Below, piece after piece: positions 1 to 9,082 of a DNA stretch of 64,000 nt. The notes beneath the pieces were generated by a model. The model ran no database searches, was not told where the DNA came from, and was given only the letters and a program-made list of their open reading frames with translations. The stretch lies in contig NC_089183.1 in NCBI RefSeq assembly GCF_947507565.1, forward strand, positions 2,046,001-2,110,000, written 5' to 3'. This stretch comes from Oscarella lobularis (Eukaryota > Porifera > Homoscleromorpha > Homosclerophorida > Oscarellidae). The position numbers and the translations under genes are program-made. Each line of letters starts with the position of its first letter. The first letter of the stretch is position 1.

Positions 1-215
1 GCTACGATTAAGCGTATAGGTACCGTTGAGAAGTCGAAATTAGAGTGGGGGAGAGGCTACAAAGGTGAAGAATCGCGTGACGGGGAAAGGTCGCGGGAGT
101 TTCCCTGCGAAACTTTCAGTATCTGCTGACACGCTCTATACTCGAAAGTCTTTGTCGAGACCATGTTTCGTGCTGCCTTTTCCTGCGTTCTCCTCTTTGC
201 CCTTTCGCACGACAC

Positions 216-823
216 TTGGGGAGAGTTTGCTGGTTACAATTTACCTTGCTTCGAAGACTTATGTATGAAGCCTTGCGGTACGTAACACAACAGCGGACTA
301 TATACGGTTTCGACTTAAGTCTAACTAAAAAAATTTTAGCCGATCTGGGGAAAGAACTCCAGTACTTAAACGTTAGTGTCAGTAACTGGCCAATTCAGCC
401 GGGCTCTCAAATCGTTTCGCTAAACGTTACTCTACAGCCAAGTGAGACTGAATCCTTGCTAGGCTGCATGAAGTCACCAGCTTCTAAACTAGTCTCTATA
501 TAGCAACAAATCTAACCGACCTAAGTACCTCTATAGACGCCTTGGGCGTCATGGCGTCTTCTAATGAGACTATTCATTGCGCTGTGACCGATTACCTGTG
601 CGGAACCGACGATAAGACCCGTTGGGAAAACAATATTTGCCCTATTCCAGCGTTTAGTGAGCTAGTTCTTCTGTTAAAAAAAGAAAAGAAATGTTAGTTA
701 AACTAAGTTTAGAACCTACAACTTATCATGTATGGAAATCCAGCAATGAAGACGTAGAAAAAGCGCTTAGCACTGTTGTAAGATTAACTAATTCGAAATA
801 CTGTTTGTATTTCATCGCTGACT
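216..823 (+). pseudogene. Decayed extracellular protein fragment
   Basis: Protein-like sequence rich in Asn-x-Ser/Thr sites runs through this stretch but switches reading frame at about 490 and again at about 680. Each of the three segments reads as normal amino-acid sequence up to the break and then stops. The middle segment has several Cys and two sequons, so it looks like part of a secreted or membrane ectodomain. No domain is recognised. The shifts could be unseen introns, but no GT-AG pair sits at the breaks, so a frameshifted gene relic is more likely. The following 824-1137 shows no supportable gene. Confidence 0.35.
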
Positions 824-1137
824 GAGTATAGGTAAGCGGAAACGCTACTGTCAAAATCATGAGCTTTGACAAGAAAATTCTCGCTTGTGTGAGACTCACC
901 TTGACCAAAAACACCAAAAGAGATTTCTCTCCGTCAAATGCTTATGCGGCGAAGAAGACGAAGAGACTTTTTCTTTCTTCGGGACAGTGTGGGCAATGAT
1001 TGCATCACTCTCTTTGGTGTGTTCAGGCAAGTTCCGTCAAATTTATTTTGTCTACTCTATATGTTTATTCTCGTAAATTGTGACGTCATCTATCGTGCTC
1101 CTACCGTTTTATAAGGCTATTTGTATCCGACGATATT

Positions 1138-2567
1138 GGAGCCGACCACCGCAGTTGTACGGGTGGAGCCCGTATAACGAAGGAGGGAGGCTCTCTCAAA
1201 CGTGATCTTAGGGCCGGAAGTGTCTGTATGTATGTATGTATGTACGTCTGTTCGGTACAGTATTGTGACGTCACATAGGAAAAACCCTTACTTTGTAAAG
1301 CGCATGCGTGAAATGGGGCCCAAAACGGTGACCCGAAAAAGGCGATTTACGGTGCGAATAAAGCGTTTTTTCTTTCAGAAACGAAAAAAATGCTTAGAAA
1401 CCCTTATTTCCAATTGATCTGTGCTATTTTCCGTGTTATAAATGCGCTGAGAAACCGAAACGACAGTTTTGATTGTCACGCTCTGACGTCACAATCAAAA
1501 GTATCCAGTCACATGTACAGTATATGGGTGGGTATGTACGCGTGTACGGGTAACAGGAAATATGACCCGTACACATGCATAGGTCCTCCTAAAATACAGA
1601 GCACATTATCAAATACAGTACAGTGCGTGCCAGCAGCTCGTGCCAGCATAAATGGCCAAACGGGACTTTTAGTAGCGCGCGAGGAATTCAGAGCGTAGTT
1701 TACATTTGGCGTAGTTTTGACGTTTGATCGTTACATCAAGGATTTCCAATGAAGTCTAGCATTTCTATTTACGTCTATTTTGTAAGAAAACGGTTTTGAT
1801 TTCACCGCAGACAACGTTTCTATACGTTTTGCTAAGAACACAGAAAAGTTCGTTTTTTTCCAGTTTCAAACAACATATGACGGGTTTCATAAACTCGTCT
1901 GTCACTTTATACCATTTTCTAAAACTTCATTATCTTTGATTTTCAATACAGTAATTCGGTGGAAAGAAACGGATGTCACGTGACGTAAATAGAAATGCAT
2001 TTTTTTCCGTTAGGGATCAAGTTAGAAAGAAACTCACTCTATAAATGGCTTCTCACGTGCATTGTTTAGAAATTTATTATCGGCGAATTTGAAAATGTTC
2101 TTTCCTTTACAAAATTTGCCATTTCAGAAACTTTTTTATTAGCGCGCGCTAAACTTGCAAAAAATTTAAATCTTTGGGAGTACGTCCCACAAAAATCAAA
2201 CTGACATCCCTGTTTAAAATAGGCATTAGAGTGATTTTCGTTGACACACAGTGACACTGTATGTCTTGCAGCGAGTGATCTACAGTGATCTTAGCGCGCG
2301 TTTTGTGGCCTTTTATGCTGGCACGCACTGTACTGTACGTCAGAAAAGCGCCTAATTAGGAAAACACAGCAATCATGCAAGTACTGTATTTACAGTATGT
2401 AGGTAGGACTGAGCTGTACTAGTAGTAGCTAACGGCTGTAATGACAACGTGAATATGTGACAGCATGAAAACTATGACGTCACACTATGTTATGCACTCG
2501 CGTACGGTAAGCGGTGGGAGGCTCTGCATGATGGCAACACGGTGAACACCGGGCCATCATTCTCTAG
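1138..2567 (+). mobile_element. Helentron-like non-autonomous element, copy A (split by a MITE)
   Basis: First of five copies of one repeat family (others start at 2677, 3473, 30470, 32603). Each begins GGAGCCGACCACC, followed at once by a hairpin built on GTTGTACGGG / CCCGTATAAC. Each has a GTCT/GTAT microsatellite about 70 bp in, and ends with a GATGGC/GCCATC hairpin about 9 bp before a terminal CTAG. All five copies are preceded by T and followed by T, with no other consistent target duplication. A TT insertion site, terminal CTAG, subterminal 3' hairpin and internal GTCT-type microsatellite are known traits of Helentron-associated non-autonomous elements (DINE-1/HINE). This copy is interrupted at 1621-2330. 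Confidence 0.7.
1621..2330. mobile_element. Tc1/mariner-type MITE nested in repeat copy A
   Basis: A 710-bp insert bounded by inverted repeats starting CAGTGCGTGCCAGCA on both sides and by TA at 1619-1620 and 2331-2332. Removing the insert and one TA restores the run seen in the uninterrupted copies. CAGT-type ends with a TA duplication are those of Tc1/mariner transposons. There is no transposase frame inside, so it is non-autonomous. The left end carries a short internal duplication of the CGTGCCAGCA motif. Confidence 0.8.
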
Positions 2568-2676
2568 TTATTCTTTGTATTGCATCGCTGCGCTGTTTTT
2601 CGCAAACACGGCAATGGATCTTTACACGTGGGGTTCTCAAATTAGCGTTTTTGCCTACAAAAACACAACTGCTTAT

Positions 2677-3390
2677 GGAGCCGACCACCGCAGTTGTACG
2701 GGTGGAGCCCGTATAACGAAGGAGGGAGGCTCTCTCAAACGTGATCACAGGGCCGGAAGTGTCTGTATGTCTGTATGTCTGTTCGTCACGCTCGGTATTG
2801 TGACGTAAATGAAAAGCCCGTTTTTTCGTACAGCGCATGCGCGACATAGGGCCCAAAACGGTGCCCCAAAAAAGGCGATTTATGGCGCGAATAAAGCGTT
2901 TTTTCTTTCATAAACGGAAAAGATGCTTAGAAACCCTTATTTCCAATTGATCTGTGCTATTTTCCGTGTTATAAATGCCCTGAGAAACCGAAACGACAGT
3001 TTTGATTGTCACGCTCTGACGTCACAATCAAAAGTATCCACTAATGTGCAGTATGTGTGTGGGAGTGTGTGTGGGAGTGTGTGGGTATGTACGCGTGTAC
3101 GGGTAACAGGAAATATAACCCATACACATGCATAGGTCCTCCTCAAATACAGAAAACAGAGCACATTATCAAATATACACTGTACGTCAGAAAAGCGCCT
3201 AATTAGGAAAACATTGCAATCATGCAAGAATTTACAGTATGTAGGTAGGAGTGAGCTGTAGTAAGGACCACGTGAATATGTGACAACATAAAAATTATGA
3301 CGTCACACTGTGATATGCACTCGCGTACGGTAAGCGGTGGGAGGCTCTGCATGATGGCAACACGGTGAACACCGGGCCATCATTCTCTAG
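2677..3390 (+). mobile_element. Helentron-like non-autonomous element, copy B
   Basis: An uninterrupted 714-bp copy with the same ends, 5' hairpin, microsatellite and CTAG 3' end as copy A. It has an extra GT-rich run at about 3050-3090. It lies 109 bp after copy A in the same direction. Confidence 0.7.
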
Positions 3391-3472
3391 TCGTTATACT
3401 GTACTCTTATGCTATCCCAAAACTGGAATCTCTCTTGAGATGATGAAGTAAGCATGGTAGACACGTTATAGT

Positions 3473-4167
3473 GGAGCCGACCACCACAGTTGTACGGGTG
3501 GAGCCCGTATAACGACGGAGGGAGGCTCTTTCAAACGTGATCTTAGGGCCGGAAGTGTCTGTATGTATGTCTGTCTGTCTGTTCGTCACGCTCGGCATTG
3601 TGACGTAAATTAAAAACCCGTTTTTTTGTACAGCGCATGCGTGACATAGGGCCCAAAACGGTGACCCGAAAAAGGCGATTTACGGCGCGAATAAAGCGTT
3701 TTTTCTTTCATAAACGGAAAAAATGCTTAGAAACCCCTGTTTCTAATTGATCTGTGCTATTTTCCGTGTTATAAATGCTCTGAGAAACCGAAACGACAGT
3801 TTTGATTGTCATGCTCTGACGTCACAATCAAAAGTATGTACAGTATGTGGGATGTACGCGTGTACGGGTAACAGGAAATATGACCCTAACACTCCCGTAC
3901 ACATGCATAGGTCCTCCTCAAATACAGAGCACATTATCAAATACAGTACTTTACGTCAGAAAGCGCCTAATTAGGAAAACATTGCATTTATGGAAGTATT
4001 TACAGTATGTAGGTACAGTAGGACTGAGCTAACGGCTGTAATGACCTCGTGAATATGTGACAACATAAAAAATATGACGTCACACCGTGTAATGCAATCG
4101 CGTACGGTAAGCGGTGGGAGGCTCTGCATGATGGCAACACGGTGAACACCGGGCCATCATTCTCTAG
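3473..4167 (+). mobile_element. Helentron-like non-autonomous element, copy C
   Basis: An intact 695-bp copy, same direction as A and B and 82 bp after B. Flanked by T on both sides (TATAG is found both before and after, perhaps by chance). It is the best template for the empty-site comparison that dates the nested insertions in copies A and D. Confidence 0.7.
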
Positions 4168-4746
4168 TATAGTAGGCTGAATGATCTTAGTTAATTTTAG
4201 TAGCAATCCTAAAGTAGTGTTATCGGTTTCTAAATACAACATTTATTTGTCACGGTGAAGTAAACCGATCATCCGGGATCTCCTTTGGCTGCAACCGATT
4301 TCTCTGTGCTGGAGCATCTCCGTCTCGCTAAGCCATCCTTCGTCTTGCAGCAACATAGATTAGCGTTTTCTTTCTACAAGGCACGTAGGTATAGGCGTTG
4401 GCGTACCTCAATCTGACCCGTTATATCGCAGCCCAGAATAGTCTTCCGTTCGACGGAAATGCGTCCAGCAGAGCGTTCAAACAGCTCATTCGACGTACAG
4501 AGCCAGAGCAAAGAGCCCAAGGCACGTGCACATATCGCGCGGACACGTGCAGCGCGACTCGAATGCATAGAGCGAATTTATTCCACACGCCAATTATTCG
4601 CCAAACGGCAAGCAAAGCGAAGCTCAAACACACGAAAACAACACCAAGAGCGCGCGACACATCTAATAATAATATCCAGAGAAAGCGTCTCGGAGCTCTG
4701 CGTGGGCGTGGCTCCTTTTTGCCTTTTTTTGTCGCAGCGTGCCCAA
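4168..4746. other. Intergenic, with a Cys-rich exon relic
   Basis: No gene is supported. On the minus strand around 4265-4345 a short frame with a CCC cluster followed by Lys-Thr-Lys-Asp resembles a minus-strand frame at about 33530-33600, so a Cys-rich exon family may have a relic here. The rest holds only short open frames with no conservation between the two duplicated units. Confidence 0.3.
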
Positions 4747-4992
4747 TCAGCCACAAGTGCCTACGGGAGCTCCGTGACAAACGTTGCTATTGCAGCACGA
4801 ACCGCAAGAATAGACAGGCCAGCAGACGCACGTAGTCCCCGTGGACCAGCATCCTTCGCTGATGCTCGTGCACCGATTTTCATTGTCGCCCTCGTCCGTG
4901 CAGGCGAGACCTTCGCAGCAGCTTTCCGCGCTCGGCTCTGTCGCATTTTTCGGAGGCGGAACGCATTGGTCGCCTTCGCTGCGGCACTCGTA
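4747..4992 (-). CDS. Double cystine-knot-like secreted peptide 1 (last exon)
   Basis: An 81-codon frame on the minus strand ending in TGA carries 14 Cys in two modules. The first is C-x6-C-x14-CC-x4-C-x9-C. The second is C-x6-C-x-C-x5-C-x2-CC-x4-C-x7-C. Both fit the inhibitor-cystine-knot spacing known from sponge asteropsins and many animal knottins, so a secreted inhibitor, defence or toxin-like peptide is possible. The function is not shown by the sequence. The frame is conserved against the paralog at 7834, with different loop residues, which argues for a real gene. A possible intron (about 4993-5052, GTAAGG to CAG) separates it from an upstream exon that I could not resolve, so the signal peptide is not placed. 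Confidence 0.6.
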   Translation of the reverse strand, partial: YECRSEGDQCVPPPKNATEPSAESCCEGLACTDEGDNENRCTSISEGCWSTGTTCVCWPVYSCGSCCNSNVCHGAPVGTCG

Positions 4993-5611
4993 CTGGTATT
5001 AATTCGCTTGGCGCCAATTGGGTGGCATTGCTCAGGTACTCCATTGCCTTACCTTAATTGAATTCCAGTAAGAGACAGACTATGACGACGTTTGAATGAA
5101 ACGGCGACGCAATCGGAGGACGCACTTTTCTCAATTGTTCAAAGTATAAGTGGATCTCTGAAGTCCGAATGCCATAAAAGTAGAGCATCATGCATGATTT
5201 AGAAGGGAGACCTACGTAAGTGATATAGGAATGTCGTTTCCCATGGAGATGGCCGGACCTACTTGCTTTCGCGGCACGTAGTTCGTCGTTCTAATTTTGA
5301 ATACGTTTGCGGTTGGCTTGGCGACCCGTCCCCCCAGAGTCTCTAGAGAGCGTACAAGGGCAGCAACCCTCACTTACTTCTATGCGAGGCTGTACACGCT
5401 GCTAATGACGTCATTGTATTGATTATCCGCCCACAGCGGAGTTTGTGTCATGGTTCTTAATTTTGAAACCTTGCTAACCATGGCTGTGGTTGATCGACCA
5501 AAAATAGCAAGTACTGAACCGGTTTCGTCTGACATAATTATCCGGCGACACAAACCGGAGCGATTATACGGGTGACTACTCGCTCGAACCCGGAACGTCG
5601 CTTCGACGAAA
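4993..5611. other. Intergenic region between peptide gene 1 and Kelch gene 1
   Basis: Holds the unresolved 5' part of the minus-strand peptide gene and the 5' flank of the plus-strand Kelch gene. The two genes point away from each other, so this may be a shared promoter region. No clear TATA box or other site stands out. Confidence 0.4.
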
Positions 5612-7351
5612 ATGGAAGAAACGATCTCATTCGAAGCGAAAAGCTACTCATCCTTTGCACGAGAGCAATACGACTCCTTTCGACTGTCAAATTACCTATG
5701 CGACGTCCTCATCGTCGGCAAAGAAGGCGAACGACATCCAGCGCACCGAATAATGCTCGCTTCCGCGAGCCCCTACTTTCGTTCGATGTTCGAAGGAAAG
5801 TTTCTAGAGAGTCAAAAGTCCGAAATCACCATTAGCAACATCGACGACGCCGTTCTGAAGCATCTAATCGAGTACGCTTACAAGGGAAAAATCGAATGTC
5901 CTGCGACTCTCCACGACGTCCAATGCCTTTACGAAGGGGCTCACTATTTACAGTTCGATCGTCTTCTGCAGATGTGCAGCGACTGGATCAAACTTCACGT
6001 CAATTCGTCGAATTGTCTAAGTTACGCCATATTTGCTCATCAATACGACGACTCGACTTTGCGTCGACTTTGCGATCGAATTTCCGCTGTGAACATAATG
6101 AAATTAGTCGACACCGACGACTTTCGTCTTCTCTCCGTCGACCACGTGGCCCGGCTTTTGAGTCACGACGAACTCGGCGTGCGAGTCGAAAACGACGTCC
6201 TTGGCATTCTTCACCAGTGGATCAAACACGACGAAACGTCACGTCGACATCACGTCGAAAATCTCGCAACAAAAGTCATTCGTCTACCGCTAATCGATTA
6301 TTCAAACGAGACGTCGTCCATTGGCATTCTTTCGAATCTCGACTATGAAGACTCGTCGTCGTCGTCGTCGTCGTCGTCATGCCAACGTCGAGTGGGATGC
6401 GAAGGCGTTCTTCTCGTCGCCGGCGGAAGCCGGATATATAACGAAAACATGGATGAATACGAATTCGATAACAGAGCTCGAACGTACGACGCTTACGACG
6501 ACACGTGGATGTCATTTCCGTCGCTACAAGTGCGACGATGCGAACCGCGAATCGCGACGTCGTTCGGCGTGGCGTACGCTCTCGGCGGTCGCACGATCAA
6601 CTTCGAAGGCGACGACTTCTTCGAAGACGACGACGATTTCGAGTCGACTCGTCTGGCCGTCGTCGAACGATACGATCCCGAACGACGGCGTTGGATCGAC
6701 GACGTGGCGTCCATGTCGACGCCGAGAAGTCGAGACGAAATAGTTTGTGGCGCTAATCGCATCTATGGTATGAGTCTCAGTGACGTGGACGAAGCGACGT
6801 GCGAAGTGTTCGATCCGACGACGGGAACGTGGACGTCCGTTGCGTCTCCCGGCGAACGTCTTCGCACCGGCTATATTCTGTCTTCGCTCACCGATAAGAT
6901 TTTCGCGATTGGGCGCGAGAGGTCCAGTGGGAAATTCGGGCATATGACGTACGATCCGTCGGAGAATCGTTGGCTCGATTTTCGTCCCGAGAATGACGTC
7001 GAGTCAATTGTTACGTCTTCGATCTGCTACGCCTCGATCGGCGACCGCCTCTACATTTTTCCCACTGGACGTCTAGGGTTTTTTTTCGACGGTCACAGTG
7101 AGCGTTTCTCCGTTGGCGACAACCTGTTTCATATGTTGTCGCTACGACGCGGTTATGGACTTGCAGGCGATCCTGATCGCGAAAGACTGTTTTTTCTGGG
7201 TAGGAACTGGAAGGACGACGAGCCGGTGTTGGCTCTGTATGACGGACGAGCGGAAAAGTGGGACGTGAGAGCTTGGCCTTCTTCGAATTTTCGCGACACC
7301 TTTGAGTGCGCTGTTGTAGACAGGAGCCTGGTATTGAACGTTGGCGTTTAA
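5612..7351 (+). CDS. BTB-BACK-Kelch protein 1 (KLHL-like)
   Basis: A single-exon 579-residue protein. The BTB domain (about 25-125) has the D-V-x-I-V strand and the H-R-x-M-L-A-S-x-S-x-Y-F-R-x-M-F core. BACK follows (about 130-230, N-C-L-x-Y-A-x-F-A start), then a Ser run from a TCG microsatellite (about 248-256) and Kelch repeats to the C-terminus with G-G, Y-D and W positions. KLHL proteins bind cullin-3 through BTB-BACK and recruit ubiquitylation substrates through the Kelch propeller. That role is inferred from the family. The start is chosen because the paralog at 9083 aligns from the same Met. The gene is intact and ends in TAA. It is about as long as a typical KLHL. Confidence 0.9.
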   Translation: MEETISFEAKSYSSFAREQYDSFRLSNYLCDVLIVGKEGERHPAHRIMLASASPYFRSMFEGKFLESQKSEITISNIDDAVLKHLIEYAYKGKIECPATLHDVQCLYEGAHYLQFDRLLQMCSDWIKLHVNSSNCLSYAIFAHQYDDSTLRRLCDRISAVNIMKLVDTDDFRLLSVDHVARLLSHDELGVRVENDVLGILHQWIKHDETSRRHHVENLATKVIRLPLIDYSNETSSIGILSNLDYEDSSSSSSSSSCQRRVGCEGVLLVAGGSRIYNENMDEYEFDNRARTYDAYDDTWMSFPSLQVRRCEPRIATSFGVAYALGGRTINFEGDDFFEDDDDFESTRLAVVERYDPERRRWIDDVASMSTPRSRDEIVCGANRIYGMSLSDVDEATCEVFDPTTGTWTSVASPGERLRTGYILSSLTDKIFAIGRERSSGKFGHMTYDPSENRWLDFRPENDVESIVTSSICYASIGDRLYIFPTGRLGFFFDGHSERFSVGDNLFHMLSLRRGYGLAGDPDRERLFFLGRNWKDDEPVLALYDGRAEKWDVRAWPSSNFRDTFECAVVDRSLVLNVGV

Positions 7352-7520
7352 TGTAGACATGGGGCATGCGAATTATTGCGTTATTGTTTTTCAAGGTTAC
7401 CGTAGTACAGGCGGGCAACCGATCGCAGGCAGAACGAATCTCCTTCCATCGTTCGCCCCTCAAGAGCCTAATATCATTCTTTTTTCTTCAAGGTACCAGC
7501 GACTTTTTCACGCGCGTGTA
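7352..7520. repeat. Duplicated 3' flank of the Kelch genes, copy 1
   Basis: About 165 bp after the stop codon are nearly identical to 10781-10945 after Kelch gene 2. They share the GTAGACATGGGGCATG start, a TTATTGTTTTTCAAGG run and a CTTTTTCACGCG end. This marks one edge of the duplicated unit. Part of the same sequence (GGGCAACCGATCGCA) also occurs at about 8926 in front of Kelch gene 2. Confidence 0.8.
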
Positions 7521-7833
7521 CGTCTGCCAACATGCAAGCTGGGCAAGTAACAAGGCCAACTCGACAGCTAAGTTACAGTACAGTAACGCCCCCAGTAAGT
7601 TTTTTAGAAACCGAGAGACGGCGCCAAGTAGGAGCTGATTCGGCTATATAGTAAAAAGAAGCCTCGGTAAAATAAATAGAATGCAGGAAGCGAATTTATT
7701 TGACGTGCCGATTATTCGCCGAACGGCTGCTCAAACATCAAGAACACTCACACACAAACAATACATCATTTAATGGCAAAACGCACATGAAAATTGTCCA
7801 TCGGAGCTCTCCTTTGCCTTAGACTGTCTCCAA

Positions 7834-8152
7834 TCAGGTACAAGTGGAAATCGGAGACCCGGTGCATTCGTGACGGCAGCATGAACTGCAACTGTCGTAC
7901 GGCCAACACACGCAAGTAGTACCGAGCGGCCAGCACTTTTCTTGGACTTTCGTACACCGACCTTTGGAGTTGCTCACGTTTGCGCAGACATGGCCTTCGC
8001 AGCAGTTCTGTGGGCTTATCTCTGTTCCATTGTTCGGAAGGCATAGTTCTCCTTCACTGCGGCACTCGTAAAAGAACGAGCTGATTTGAATGCGAGTGAA
8101 GTTGTATGAAGAGAAGAGAGAGAAAAACGCTTAGAATAACTTCAATCTTCAT
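7834..8152 (-). CDS. Double cystine-knot-like secreted peptide 2
   Basis: Paralog of the peptide gene at 4747. From 8070 down to the TGA at 7834 the frame has 14 Cys in two modules, C-x6-C-x12-CC-x4-C-x9-C then C-x6-C-x-C-x5-C-x2-CC-x3-C-x7-C. A Met codon at 8150-8152 opens a short hydrophobic leader (Lys near the start, then Val/Leu/Phe-rich) typical of a signal peptide, but in a frame one base off the Cys frame. No good intron joins them, so there is either an unusual splice or a single-base break. The Cys domain itself is undamaged. A TATA-like box lies about 50 bp upstream of the Met codon. A secreted inhibitor or toxin-like role is inferred only from Cys spacing. Confidence 0.55.
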
Positions 8153-8200
8153 CTCTTGATCTCGGCGCGCGAAACTGTCTGTTGCACGTAAAGAGCCAAG

Positions 8201-8210
8201 AATATATAAC
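8201..8210 (-). promoter_or_regulatory. TATA-like box of peptide gene 2
   Basis: On the minus strand GTTATATATT sits about 50 bp upstream of the leader Met codon of the Cys-rich peptide gene, a reasonable place for a TATA box if the 5' UTR is short. Confidence 0.35.
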
Positions 8211-8369
8211 GGCACACTCGACCCACCCACGATAAAAAAATCAGAATAATAACGTCACTTCCAAAAGCCACAGTGCACCGATATGGTATCTCAAGGTGTA
8301 GCGTTACGCAAAAGTTATTAACCACAGGTGACGAAAGTAGCTGCATCATGCAGTAAGTCTATATTACTA

Positions 8370-8790
8370 ACCATAGATGACGAAAGCATGTCGTCTATAT
8401 TACTAACCACAGGCGACAAATTGCTGCGTGGCGTCTAGCTATATAGCTTCCTCGAGTTGTCGGTACGTAAGAGCTATAAGTCTATTCACTCTCGCTTTGA
8501 ACTCTGCCCTGGCTGCCCTACACTGTACTTTATATAATATAGTAGGATGTTCTATAGTACCTCGGAGCTCCTCGGAGCATAAAACACACTTTCATAATGT
8601 CAATCCAAGCATACGCACAGGATGATGACATGCGATTTGTAAAGTAATACAATTATATAAAAAAGTTATTTACAATGCATAATATTACTAACCACATGTC
8701 ATCTATATTACTAACCACCACAGGTGACAATAGCTGGGGGGCTGCATGTCGTCTTTATAGTTTCCTCGAGTTGTCGGTACGTAAGAGCTA
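8370..8790. repeat. Direct duplication upstream of Kelch gene 2
   Basis: A block of about 110 bp at 8370-8480 (CTATATTACTAACCA to TTGTCGGTACGTAAGAGCT) recurs at 8690-8790 in the same order, with small differences. The motif CTATATTACTAACCA also recurs inside each block. About 210 bp of unrelated sequence separates the blocks. No gene is seen here. Confidence 0.7.
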
Positions 8791-9082
8791 GGATTCGATC
8801 AAATACGTACGTACGCGCTATGAGACATCTCCGCGATTGGAATTTGTAACATATTTTTGCTCTGATTGGGAAATCGATCTACGCGTAAGTACGGCGTTTT
8901 CTTCTTGGCCTACACTGTTCTGCATACGGGCAACCGATCGCAAGCAGTCGCGACGTACAAGGCGAACGAATCTCCTTCTATCTTGGCCATCCTTCACCCC
9001 TATAGGCTCAAGAGTCGCGGCACCATTACAAGCACAAAATCATTCCTTCTGCAGCTCAGGGCTCGAACCCGGAACGTCGAAA

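Noticed and set aside
4398-5061. Long overlapping plus-strand frames of up to 200 codons
   Set aside because: They are antisense to the Cys-rich peptide gene and Arg/Ala/Ser-rich with no domain. The minus-strand Cys frame is the one conserved in the paralog.
6276-7463. Antisense frames of 70-150 codons across Kelch gene 1
   Set aside because: Arg/Ser/Thr-rich shadows of the TCG/ACG codon bias of the Kelch gene. The same shadows appear over Kelch gene 2.
8837-9082. 82-codon upstream extension of Kelch gene 2
   Set aside because: Not matched in Kelch gene 1. The alignment begins at the Met at 9083.
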